Assembly: GCF_028890305.1 (NCBI RefSeq)
Contig: NZ_JARBXM010000001.1
Location: forward strand, 1,344,501-1,408,500
From: Candidatus Methanosphaera massiliense
GTDB taxonomy: Archaea; Methanobacteriota; Methanobacteria; Methanobacteriales; Methanobacteriaceae
Direction of reading: 5' to 3'
DNA: 64,000 nt
Shown: positions 1 to 8,601 of the stretch, one piece after another
Layout: the number at the start of each line of letters is the position of its first letter
Numbering within the stretch: the stretch's first letter is position 1
Position numbers and translations under genes: made by a program
Notes under the pieces: generated by a model
What the model was told of the DNA's origin: nothing
Database searches by the model: none
Seen by the model: only the letters and a program-made list of their open reading frames with translations

Positions 1-1528
1 AAGTCTATTTTAAAGTGATGAAATAGAAGTAGACCTTACACTTGTACCTGAGTTTACATACTATAAAGTCTATTTTAAAGATGCTAATGGATCACATACA
101 CTTATTATAAATTATAGGTTTACATACTATAAAGTCTATTTTAAAGTACAAAAATTAGTGGAATATGTCTTGATTATATACGTAGTTTACATACTATAAA
201 GTCTATTTTAAAGCATGTTATTTTTAGTAATGCATTTATTACTGATAAAGTTTACATACTATAAAGTCTATTTTAAAGTTTGGTCTCGTAACTTGTTGAA
301 CTGGTCAGTAATATGTTTACATACTATAAAGTCTATTTTAAAGCTTTGATTCTTGTGGTTATTAGTGAGTTATTGGTGAGGTTTACATACTATAAAGTCT
401 ATTTTAAAGCAAGAAAAGGAAGGGATGATGTAATCAAAATGTATGACGTTTACATACTATAAAGTCTATTTTAAAGATGGTACATGGGTTGACGGAGCAT
501 CTGCATTATCCAGGTTTACATACTATAAAGTCTATTTTAAAGCATATTAGATAATATTTTTGCTTGTCCCATAGATAAGTTTACATACTATAAAGTCTAT
601 TTTAAAGCCGTCCCAAATACACGGCAATAGCTGTGAATGATTGGTTTACATACTATAAAGTCTATTTTAAAGGATACAAACACTCAAATTAATGAAGCAT
701 TACTGTGGGTTTACATACTATAAAGTCTATTTTAAAGTCAAGTTTGTAAACAGTTCGAAGAAATAAGTACCTAGGTTTACATACTATAAAGTCTATTTTA
801 AAGGTGGAAATTATTGTTAGTGGTATTATTGGTGCTTATACGTTTACATACTATAAAGTCTATTTTAAAGAAGCTGAAGGAGGATGTTTTCCACACGTTT
901 GTATTGAGTTTACATACTATAAAGTCTATTTTAAAGGGTATTAGCGTAATCTGGGCAGCTGGACATAATAGCGAGTTTACATACTATAAAGTCTATTTTA
1001 AAGGATATGTTTTTAATACTGCTTGTTGACGATAATATAAGTTTACATACTATAAAGTCTATTTTAAAGTGATAAGTTGATTGCTAAAAAGGTGCAGTAT
1101 AGTAAGGGTTTACATACTATAAAGTCTATTTTAAAGGAGAATTCCTTACTTATGGATTGTCGGTTAGTGGGGTTTACATACTATAAAGTCTATTTTAAAG
1201 GGTAATTATACATGTACAGTAACACTCACAATACCAAGGTTTACATACTATAAAGTCTATTTTAAAGAAAAGCATCCCCTCTAAATAAGCTAAAAATCAT
1301 CAGGTTTACATACTATAAAGTCTATTTTAAAGTTGTTATGTTTATATTATAATTATGTGTATACTCGGGTTTACATACTATAAAGTCTATTTTAAAGCCT
1401 CTATTATAGACAAATCAAATTAGCTGCTGAAGGGTTTACATACTATAAAGTCTATTTTAAAGAACTTATATTATTTTCAAAGGTAATCTTTTTTTCAGTG
1501 TTTACATACTATAAAGTCTATTTTAAAG
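1..1528 (-). CRISPR. CRISPR array, 23 full repeats plus one partial
   Basis: A 29-bp repeat, on the plus strand beginning GTTTACATAC and ending ATTTTAAAG, recurs every 64-67 bp. Full copies start at 52, 118, 185, 250, 315, 381, 448, 514, 579, 644, 709, 775, 842, 908, 975, 1041, 1108, 1172, 1239, 1304, 1369, 1434 and 1500. Positions 1-15 are the tail of another copy, so the array continues left of the window. Spacers are 35-38 bp and all differ; the repeats read as identical. Read on the minus strand, the repeat ends in ATGTAAAC, which resembles the 8-nt 5' tag of type I-B crRNAs (often ATTGAAAC). I therefore infer minus-strand transcription, with the leader at the cas2 side and the newest spacers near 1500. 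Confidence 0.98.
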
Positions 1529-1652
1529 GCCAGCTAATATGATGTATTATTACTATAAGAAAGTCTAAGTTGTCTTATATTATTATTTTATTTTGTCTAC
1601 ATATAATAATGTTGTTTTTATTGATACGTGGACAAGATTTTTATATAATTAT
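1529..1652 (-). promoter_or_regulatory. probable CRISPR leader and array promoter
   Basis: This AT-rich stretch lies between the last repeat and the cas2 stop codon and carries no ORF. On the minus strand a TATA-like run (TTATATAAATAATTATATAA) sits at about 1633-1652, which would direct transcription leftwards into the array. Leader status rests on the inferred repeat orientation and on the position beside the adaptation genes, not on a recognised leader motif. Confidence 0.6.
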
Positions 1653-1913
1653 TTATATAATAAAATCAATATTATTTTTTTCGATTCCAATAATGGACTT
1701 TTTAACATATTTTTTAGGTATTTCATAAATTATTATGGAATCTTTTTCATAATCTACTAATTCATTGAGTTTTTCTTTAATTGTATTGTATTGTGCTTTT
1801 GTTACTTCTCCTTCAAATACTGAATTTTGTATCCATGTTAAATGTGTTCTTAAAAAGTTATGTATTATGCTTACATTTTTAGTATTAATGTCATATACAA
1901 TGAGTATATACAT
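1653..1913 (-). CDS. cas2: CRISPR-associated endonuclease Cas2
   Basis: An 86-residue protein beginning MYILIVYDIN, the first beta strand and catalytic aspartate typical of Cas2 (ferredoxin fold, usually 85-100 residues). Cas2 dimers bridge Cas1 dimers during spacer integration. The reading frame is open to a GTG at 1925, but the ATG at 1913 matches the family N-terminus and has GGTGGT just upstream. It follows the cas1 stop by two bases, so it is translated with cas1. It is the last gene of the operon and abuts the array. Confidence 0.93.
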   Translation of the reverse strand: MYILIVYDINTKNVSIIHNFLRTHLTWIQNSVFEGEVTKAQYNTIKEKLNELVDYEKDSIIIYEIPKKYVKKSIIGIEKNNIDFII

Positions 1914-1915
1914 TG

Positions 1916-2893
1916 TTACCACCACATTTTAAAGCTTTCATATTTTTTATCATTTAATAAATGTTTTATTAGTTTATATCCTTCTAAACGAATTAAATAC
2001 TCATATGATACTTTTTTGTTTAGTCTTGGATGTTTAACTGTTGTTTTTAATTTTTTCTGGTATTCTTTAATAAATATTTTTCTTCCATTTTCAGTTAGAT
2101 ATAATCCTATGTCTTCTTTGAAATGTTTTTGTTTAATCATATTATTATTAACTAGTTTGAAGATTGTTCTGCTAACTATGATTGGTTTAAATATATCTGC
2201 TAAATCACAAGCTAATGAATATCTTCTTTCTCTAGGTTCATGCAAGAAACTTATTGAAGGATGAAGATATGTATGATATATCTGAGATAATGTTGTGGTA
2301 TATAATAATGCATTTCCGAAAGAGATAAGTGTATTAATCTCATCGGTTGGAGGTCTATATTGTCTTTTTTCTATTTTATAATTTTTTGTAATTTGGTTAA
2401 ATGATGGATAATATTCTTCCCATATTCTTCCTTCACAACTAAGTATTTGATTAATGGTATTACCTTTAACTGCTATATTATTTATTTTATTGATATTTTG
2501 ACCAAGATTTTTACCTTTTTTCTGATAATATTTTAAAGTTGTAAGCATATTATGTTTCATACCTTTAACCATTTCTAATGCAATCTCATTTCTTTTAATA
2601 TTATCATTATAAAATAAAGCTTGTTGAACTACTATTTTACCTGAATTTAATTTTAGCCTAGGATATAATGACCCTTGGTAATAACCATATTTGTTAAATA
2701 TATTCACAATCTTTTTCTCTTTGAGTAGCAATGCTATAGCACCTGATTTTAGTGATACTTTTCCTAAACAATTTATTTGTTCAATAGCATTAATAGGTAT
2801 TTTTCTCTTATTTTCCTTATTAATAAATAATGGCTTTGTAGAAATCCTATTTTTGCAAAATTTGAATAGATCTATAAATATTATAAAACACAT
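1916..2893 (-). CDS. cas1: Cas1 integrase with N-terminus replaced by IS sequence
   Basis: From about residue 22 on this is Cas1: KYGYYQGSLYPRL in the N-terminal beta domain, then the metal-binding residues Glu154 (CEGRIWEEYY), His218 (FLHEP) and Asp230/Asp233 (SLACDLADIF). Residues 1-21 (MCFIIFIDLF...) are not Cas1; they are encoded by the end of an insertion sequence at 2832-4034. Removing the IS and one 8-bp target copy restores a normal start reading IKEPLYINSNGILSRKDNT, encoded at 4042-4101. The current ATG lies inside the transposase gene in another frame. The ORF keeps nearly the native length (325 against about 324), but the first beta strands are changed, so activity is doubtful. Confidence 0.9.
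   Translation of the reverse strand: MCFIIFIDLFKFCKNRISTKPLFINKENKRKIPINAIEQINCLGKVSLKSGAIALLLKEKKIVNIFNKYGYYQGSLYPRLKLNSGKIVVQQALFYNDNIKRNEIALEMVKGMKHNMLTTLKYYQKKGKNLGQNINKINNIAVKGNTINQILSCEGRIWEEYYPSFNQITKNYKIEKRQYRPPTDEINTLISFGNALLYTTTLSQIYHTYLHPSISFLHEPRERRYSLACDLADIFKPIIVSRTIFKLVNNNMIKQKHFKEDIGLYLTENGRKIFIKEYQKKLKTTVKHPRLNKKVSYEYLIRLEGYKLIKHLLNDKKYESFKMWW
2824..2831. repeat. target-site duplication of the cas1 IS, left copy
   Basis: TAAATAAT, identical to 4035-4042 on the other side of the element. Both copies derive from cas1 coding sequence (codons for Leu-Leu-Phe). Confidence 0.93.
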
Positions 2894-4034
2894 TTTTTAA
2901 TTTTGTTTCTTTTATTTGTAATTTCGTAGATCTACTATTGTTTATTCCATTAAATCTTCTTTTTTGAATACTATTCACACATTCTACTTGATTTCTGAAG
3001 TTATATACTGGTTTTAAGAAGATAGTTCTACATTTACTCCTATATTTTCCTGATTTTTGTCTAGTTTTCACAGGTATTTGTGGTAATGCTGTTGTTTCTT
3101 CTACTATTGTTTTTTTAATTATTTCTGAGTCATATGCTCTATCTGCTAATATATACCGTGGTTTGTACTTCTTTATTGCTCTAATTGCACTTATTGCAAA
3201 TACTGTATCGAATTTTGGTCCTTTTAAAGCATTGTAATGTCTTATTAACATATATTTTGAATCGATTGTGATATGGTTTTTTATGTATTGTCGTCTTGTT
3301 TTATTTGTTCTATTGTTGTAATAGATGTCTGAATAGGAATTAGTGTATCCTGTTCCATCTAAACTGAAATAACACTCTTTCACAGGGAAATATTGTAATA
3401 ATAGTCTGTTAATATTGTTTATTTGTTTTGTTTCTATTCTTTTGAAGAATTTCTGAATTGTTGTGTGATGTGGTATCGTTTTTAGTCTTAAAGCTTTCTG
3501 TAATTTAGTTGATACGTTTAGATTATCAATTGTTGTTCTGTAATCGTATTTATTGTATATTTTATAAGCTATTATTGCAAATAATTGTGGTTGTGTGTAT
3601 TTTTTCTTTGAATAGTGTGATGAATATTTGTTAAAAGTTAATTTAGCATAATTATATGCTGTTAATACGAAATCTAACATCATATTGTGTGTTAAATTTA
3701 TTTTTTCATTTTTGGATATTTCTGATAAATAATTATTATTTTGTCTTTGAATTCCAAAATCGAAAAGTTTAAGTTGTTTAGAATTCAAATACTTATTTGT
3801 AGAATAGATATTTTCGTTTAGCATATTTATATCTATTCTACTCTTTAAATAAATACTTATTCTTATTGTATTACTTTTAAACTTATTATTATTCTTTGAT
3901 TTTATAATTTAGATTAATTTCAAGTGTAATTTTTTTATTTAATTGTCTATTTTTTATTATAATTTAATTTTAAAAGATCTGGTAATGTTTTCATAAAGAT
4001 TTTTATTATAAAATTATAGGTTTTCTACAAAGCC
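2832..4034 (-). mobile_element. insertion sequence (IS4/IS5-like DDE) inside cas1
   Basis: The left end GGCTTTGTAGAAATCCTAT at 2832 and the right end, whose complement reads GGCTTTGTAGAAAACCTAT, at 4034 form 19-bp inverted repeats with one mismatch. The flanking octamer TAAATAAT occurs directly at both sides (2824-2831 and 4035-4042), a clear 8-bp target duplication. The element is 1203 bp with one intact transposase gene. Clean ends and an exact duplication suggest a fairly recent insertion. Assignment to a specific family is tentative; the 8-bp duplication would suit the ISH1-type part of the IS5 group. Confidence 0.95.
2847..3824 (-). CDS. DDE transposase of the cas1 insertion element
   Basis: A 325-residue transposase that looks intact. 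The catalytic acids can be placed: first Asp in FSLDGTGYTN, second in ILADRAYDSE, and Glu in the C-terminal stretch NQVECVNSIQKRRFNG. The YxxD-type second motif and the overall layout suit the IS4/IS5 superfamily (DDE_Tnp_1). It fills most of the 1203-bp element and is read in the same direction as the cas operon. Its last 47 bp overlap, in another frame, the ATG now used by the cas1 ORF, so translation of Cas1 may depend on transposase message. Confidence 0.88.
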   Translation of the reverse strand: MLNENIYSTNKYLNSKQLKLFDFGIQRQNNNYLSEISKNEKINLTHNMMLDFVLTAYNYAKLTFNKYSSHYSKKKYTQPQLFAIIAYKIYNKYDYRTTIDNLNVSTKLQKALRLKTIPHHTTIQKFFKRIETKQINNINRLLLQYFPVKECYFSLDGTGYTNSYSDIYYNNRTNKTRRQYIKNHITIDSKYMLIRHYNALKGPKFDTVFAISAIRAIKKYKPRYILADRAYDSEIIKKTIVEETTALPQIPVKTRQKSGKYRSKCRTIFLKPVYNFRNQVECVNSIQKRRFNGINNSRSTKLQIKETKLKNVFYNIYRSIQILQK

Positions 4035-4101
4035 TAAATAATAATGTATTATCTTTTCTTGATAAAATACCATTTGAATTAATATATAATGGTTCTTTAA
4101 T
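4035..4101 (-). pseudogene. cas1: displaced 5' end of cas1
   Basis: Translated on the minus strand from 4101 this gives IKEPLYINSNGILSRKDNTL, the missing Cas1 N-terminus, then runs into the IS. The first codon is ATT, five bases after GGTGA (4107-4111). No ATG, GTG or TTG is in frame, so an ATT start is inferred. Neighbouring cas genes show the same GGTGA-spacer-start pattern. Whether a short peptide is still made here is unknown. Confidence 0.85.
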
Positions 4102-4123
4102 AAAAATCACCTTCTGTATATGA

Positions 4124-4624
4124 TTAGATTTTACATAATTCAAAAAAAGAACATTTTCTACAATAAGAAGTATTAATTTCTTTTGGCGGTTTTTCTTGTT
4201 CTGCTATTTTACTAATATTACTAATTATTTCATTAAGTTCTTCTTCAATATCACTTGATAAGTATATAGATTCTCTCTTTTTTTCTTTAGGAAAAACTAA
4301 AACTCCCTTAGAATCTAATCCTACTTTTTTCAATGAATATAAATAATAATATAATTGATACTTGGAACTTTTAAGTAGTTTACTTGATTTTTTAACTTCA
4401 AAAATAGTTAATTTATTTTTATCTTCAATAAAATCAAAAACCATATTATCTATTTGAATTTCTTTATTTTTTCTTTTAAAACTATTTTTATGAATATCTT
4501 TTCCAATAGTAATATCATCATTATCATATGCCATATTAATATTATGAATATAAAACCATAATTTTCTCTTACATAAAATATAATAATGAACCATAACCCC
4601 AGAAACTTTAAAATTATCAACCAT
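4124..4624 (-). CDS. cas4: Cas4 exonuclease (Fe-S, PD-(D/E)XK)
   Basis: 166 residues from the ATG at 4624. The frame is open to 4684, but GGTGATTTA directly before 4624 and the family start argue for the shorter form. The first cysteine lies in YILCKRKLWFY and three more in the C-terminal CRKCSFFELC, the four ligands of the iron-sulfur cluster. The nuclease core is visible as FDFIEDKNKLTIFEVKKS (D...ExK). Cas4 trims prespacers and helps choose PAM and orientation with Cas1-Cas2. It starts five bases after the cas3 stop codon begins. It looks intact, unlike its partner cas1. Confidence 0.92.
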   Translation of the reverse strand: MVDNFKVSGVMVHYYILCKRKLWFYIHNINMAYDNDDITIGKDIHKNSFKRKNKEIQIDNMVFDFIEDKNKLTIFEVKKSSKLLKSSKYQLYYYLYSLKKVGLDSKGVLVFPKEKKRESIYLSSDIEEELNEIISNISKIAEQEKPPKEINTSYCRKCSFFELCKI

Positions 4625-4628
4625 TAAA

Positions 4629-7013
4629 TCACCATATGTTAGGATCTTGTTCTTTTTTAGGAATAAAACCAGTTTCTTCATCATATTTACGTGTTAATTC
4701 ATCTCTAGGAATATTTACAATTGTTTTTTCATTATCATGAAAATCAGCCCCTGTTTTATATTTTGGAATATGTATAATGTAACTATAGAAATCTGACCTT
4801 ATTTCCCTGAATTTCTGTCGAGATTCCATTTTATTAGAATTTTCACAAATTGAAATATAATCCGCCCATAGTCTTTCTGCAGATTTATCTTTTTCAATGA
4901 ATACATTCACGGGATTATCTAAGTTTTCAATTAATTTAAAATCATTGGGAATAGTTTCTAATTCAAGATTACTGATTTTTTCATTTAATTTATCTGATTG
5001 TTCCTGTGAAATTCTATCTTTGAGTATTTTATAGTATTCATTTGGAATTTTAAGATTAAATTCATTCTCTGAAGCTGTTATAATATCGTTATTAGTTGAA
5101 TCTAAATTATTTATTAATTCATCAGTAGCACTAATTAAAACACTATCATATATCATGTTATAAAAATATCTATTTTGGTCATCTTTCAGCTTTATTATAT
5201 GAACTTCTCCCTTTCCATTATTATTGTTCCTATTACATCTACCTGCGGTTTGAATAATACTATCTATAGGTGCAAAATCACGATATATAATATCAACATC
5301 TATATCCACACCAGCCTCAATTAATTGAGTTGTTACAATAATCTTTTGTTTATTACTCTTTTTTTCAATTTTATCAATCCTATCTCGTCTATCTTTTGGA
5401 ACAATATTAGTTGATAAATAAATTAATTCTTTATCACTGACATTAATATTATTAGATATATGATTATATAATATCCTGGAACAATGAATTGTATTAACCA
5501 CAAACATTATATCTTTATTTTTATTATTCTCTATAATATTACTAGCTTGTTGACAAAATTCTTTTAAATCTACTGGTTCTTTATGAAAATAATACTCAAT
5601 TCTATTAAATTTTTGGAAGTAAAATTGCTTATTTTCAATTATTTCATATATATGCTCTGGATTAAAAATAAGTGGTTGTGTAGCTGTCATAAGAATAATC
5701 CATACATGATAATTATACGCAATATCTTTAAGGATTGTTGCTATTATATTCCAGTATTTAATAGGAATAGATTGAACTTCATCTAAAATAACTATTGAAT
5801 CAATTAAATTATGAAATTTACGTAGAGATTTATTTTTATTAGAAATGATTGAATAAAAAAACTGTATAGAAGTAGTTATTACAATTTCTGAATACCATCC
5901 ATCTATTAATAATTCTGATGAATAACCAGTAATAGATTCATCTTCTGATGTATTATAAGTTGTGTCTGATAAAGAAGTCTGTACTAAAAGATAATCATTA
6001 CCTTTTATATTAGACTTTTCTAGAATATTATTTAGTACTGTTTCAGTTTGATCAATAATACTTAAAAATGGTAAAACATAAAGAATACGAGGTGTTATAT
6101 TTTTTTCTTTTTGTATTCTTTCTCGTAGTCTTAATGCAAAAGCAAATATATCCAAAGTTTTACCAATACCTGTAGGCAATGTCAATGAATAAAGTTTATT
6201 ATTTAAGTCCAACTTATCTACATAACACATTACTTCCTTATAAGCCTCTTCTCTAATTTTATTAATACCTTTAATTTCTCCAAATTTAGATTTTTTATAA
6301 TTTGAAATAATCTGAGAAGGTAATTTATCTTTCCGAGGTAGATTCTGAGTTTCCGAAGCATCAAACTTATCTGAATCTAATAATACTGAATAGAGCATTA
6401 TTATCTCTTCATAATTCATCATGCTTTCTTCCATAGAAAGTGTAAACAAATCGTCATTAATATTCTCTTTGATTAAGAAGTAGCTTTCTATAAAATCATT
6501 AATATCAATATTACATTCATCTTTATAAAATTTTCTTATTTCTAGATATTCATTAGTATTCTTATGTTTTTCTAAATCCTCAATTTGTTTTTCAGTATTA
6601 ATATCCTTATCTAAAGCTGTGATTTCACTAGGAGCTTCAATCAGATTTTTAAGGTTTCCATGATGATGATTAATCACTAAATAAGACATAATCGGGTAAT
6701 TTTCACAATTATAAGAAGTATTATCTAAAAGATTTTTAATAACATAATAACAAAAGAATGCGGATAAAAGACTATGATTTGCATAAGTAGATTTATAAGT
6801 TTCATCCTGCAAATGTTTTTGAAAGTAACTAGTTGCTTTACCAAAATCATGACAAATTCCAATTAAAAAAGAGAGTTGAGTATAGAATTCTTTATTATCT
6901 ATATCCGTTTGTTGAAATATTTCTTTAGATATTTCTCCAACTTTTTTTAAATGAGTTATTAGTTTTTTATCTTTATGAGAATAAAATGAATTTTTATCAG
7001 TATAACATGACAT
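4629..7013 (-). CDS. cas3: Cas3 HD nuclease-helicase
   Basis: 794 residues from the ATG at 7013, which has GGTGA five bases upstream; the GTG at 7022 overlaps that site and is less likely. The N-terminal HD domain shows GICHDFGK (about residues 53-60), ANHS and NHHHGN. The superfamily 2 helicase follows: PTGIGKT (about 280), DEVQSIP (about 411), MTATQP, TQLIEAGVDIDVD and QTAGRCNRN. Cas3 is recruited by Cascade to unwind and degrade the non-target strand. It overlaps the cas5 end by 17 bp. All motifs appear intact, so interference should be possible even though cas1 is damaged. Confidence 0.97.
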   Translation of the reverse strand: MSCYTDKNSFYSHKDKKLITHLKKVGEISKEIFQQTDIDNKEFYTQLSFLIGICHDFGKATSYFQKHLQDETYKSTYANHSLLSAFFCYYVIKNLLDNTSYNCENYPIMSYLVINHHHGNLKNLIEAPSEITALDKDINTEKQIEDLEKHKNTNEYLEIRKFYKDECNIDINDFIESYFLIKENINDDLFTLSMEESMMNYEEIIMLYSVLLDSDKFDASETQNLPRKDKLPSQIISNYKKSKFGEIKGINKIREEAYKEVMCYVDKLDLNNKLYSLTLPTGIGKTLDIFAFALRLRERIQKEKNITPRILYVLPFLSIIDQTETVLNNILEKSNIKGNDYLLVQTSLSDTTYNTSEDESITGYSSELLIDGWYSEIVITTSIQFFYSIISNKNKSLRKFHNLIDSIVILDEVQSIPIKYWNIIATILKDIAYNYHVWIILMTATQPLIFNPEHIYEIIENKQFYFQKFNRIEYYFHKEPVDLKEFCQQASNIIENNKNKDIMFVVNTIHCSRILYNHISNNINVSDKELIYLSTNIVPKDRRDRIDKIEKKSNKQKIIVTTQLIEAGVDIDVDIIYRDFAPIDSIIQTAGRCNRNNNNGKGEVHIIKLKDDQNRYFYNMIYDSVLISATDELINNLDSTNNDIITASENEFNLKIPNEYYKILKDRISQEQSDKLNEKISNLELETIPNDFKLIENLDNPVNVFIEKDKSAERLWADYISICENSNKMESRQKFREIRSDFYSYIIHIPKYKTGADFHDNEKTIVNIPRDELTRKYDEETGFIPKKEQDPNIW

Positions 7014-7692
7014 TATCTTCACCTATCCTATAATATTCACATTCTTTAAGTTTTATCGAATTAGCTAATTCTTCATAATAATATTCAATAAATTCAGTCA
7101 CTTCTCTATTATTATTAAAAAATCCGGGAGATTTTATAATTCCATATTTCTTATTTTTTTCAATGATTAATTGAGATTTATTTTTTAATACAACAGAATC
7201 AATATTTATATTTTTACCCTTCATTTTTTTTAAATCATGTAGACCATTACCAACAATGGAATAATTAGCTAAGCATTCCGTAACTCCCATATATACAGAA
7301 TATTTTGTTTTATGATTTTTAATTAAATAAAACAACTCATTCATCTGGTTTGTATTATCAAGATGAACATAAATTCTATATTTTGCATTTTTAATATATT
7401 CTATCGGTATTTGTGTTCTTGAACTACGTGGATCATTTCGTGTTTCAATATAATTTAAATTTAATCTTGTTCTTTTTATAGGGTTTAATATCTTTAATCC
7501 AATTTTACTATTGTTTTTTTGAAATAGTTTCTGATAACTATTACGTTCGAGACCAAGAATTCCTGCTATAATACCCGAAATAGTTGTACGACTTGGAAAA
7601 GGATATGAAAGAATAGAAGTTGTAGTATACCCTCTTCTAAAACAAGCTAAATCAGACCATATATCAAAAACTATTACTTTTTCATTATCCAT
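6997..7692 (-). CDS. cas5: Cascade subunit Cas5 (type I-B)
   Basis: 231 residues. The N-terminus VFDIWSDLACFRRGYTTTSILSY followed by PFPSRTTISGIIAGILG is the Cas5 RAMP strand with the aromatic/arginine hook that holds the crRNA 5' tag. The start at 7692 has AGAGGAAG upstream. It follows cas7 by nine bases and overlaps cas3. The family is Cas5h-like, consistent with Csh1/Csh2 partners. Confidence 0.93.
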   Translation of the reverse strand: MDNEKVIVFDIWSDLACFRRGYTTTSILSYPFPSRTTISGIIAGILGLERNSYQKLFQKNNSKIGLKILNPIKRTRLNLNYIETRNDPRSSRTQIPIEYIKNAKYRIYVHLDNTNQMNELFYLIKNHKTKYSVYMGVTECLANYSIVGNGLHDLKKMKGKNINIDSVVLKNKSQLIIEKNKKYGIIKSPGFFNNNREVTEFIEYYYEELANSIKLKECEYYRIGEDNVMLY

Positions 7693-7701
7693 TTTCTTCC
7701 T

Positions 7702-8601
7702 CTAAACTTTAATTTCTTCAATTTTTATACCTAATTCTTTAAGTTTAGGTAATAAATCGTCCTCAAATTTAAGATAATTATCAATTTTATAGTTTATTTG
7801 TTTTATTTTATTTTTATTTTTTTCAAGTACTTCTATTAATTCATGACAATCTAATTTTAATTGTTCTATCTTTCGTAATTCTTTATCTTCTTTAACTAGG
7901 TCATATTCATCATTTTCTTCAGTTTCATAATTTAATTTAACTCTATTGTCTAATTCACCTATAAAAAAGTAATCTTCTTTATATTCTATTTGTAGTAACA
8001 TTCTTGGAACTTGACCGAACTTTGATCGTGTTATTAAATTTTTTGTTCCATTCCACATTGCTTCTAATAATATTTTTATATCTTCTTCTGTCAACTTGGA
8101 TTCCTTTGCAGCAAGTTCATTAATAATTCCATAAAACCCTATTAATGAATAAGGTAATATATATTCTTCACGGAATGTTTTTTGACTTTCTTCACCAGTT
8201 GAAGCAAAACCACCTGTTCCTTTAATATGTTTAACTTCAACTTTATGTAATGATTTACCCATTTTAAACTGAACAGGACCCGTTAAAGTCATTTTTTTAG
8301 GTATTAATGCTCCAAATAATCTTAAATCAATACAGTCCTCTAATATTTGTTTTTCATCTTTAAAATCTTTAGCACGTTCTTCTGCTTTTTTTAACTTACC
8401 ATTTTTTTTAAGACTATCACGTACAAATATTTCTTTTCCTTTATAATTATAGATATAGTCTCTGATAGTTCTTTTAAGTCTTACATCTGTAACTAAATTA
8501 ATTCCAGTTTCATCGTCAATTCTTGGTTTGTTTTCATAGGCATCCCCATTAGGGTTACCATTACTTATATCATAATAAAATAATAATTCACTTCTATTCA
8601 T
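7702..8601 (-). CDS. cas7: Cascade backbone subunit Cas7 (Csh2-like)
   Basis: The sequence SELLFYYDISNGNPNGD followed by PRIDDETG and VTDVRLKRTIRDYI is the hallmark of Cas7/Csh2, the subunit that polymerises along the crRNA. The frame is open to 8628, but residues before MNRSEL are a lysine run and the family begins at that methionine, so I use the ATG at 8601 (299 residues). That ATG overlaps the cas8b stop by eight bases, which suggests coupled translation. The glycine-rich KGTGGFASTGEES may belong to the crRNA thumb region. Confidence 0.93.
   Translation of the reverse strand: MNRSELLFYYDISNGNPNGDAYENKPRIDDETGINLVTDVRLKRTIRDYIYNYKGKEIFVRDSLKKNGKLKKAEERAKDFKDEKQILEDCIDLRLFGALIPKKMTLTGPVQFKMGKSLHKVEVKHIKGTGGFASTGEESQKTFREEYILPYSLIGFYGIINELAAKESKLTEEDIKILLEAMWNGTKNLITRSKFGQVPRMLLQIEYKEDYFFIGELDNRVKLNYETEENDEYDLVKEDKELRKIEQLKLDCHELIEVLEKNKNKIKQINYKIDNYLKFEDDLLPKLKELGIKIEEIKV

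Noticed and set aside
814-1029. Open frame of 71 residues across the CRISPR array
   Set aside because: It is made of repeat and spacer sequence (the HTIKSILK unit is the translated repeat) and is not a gene.
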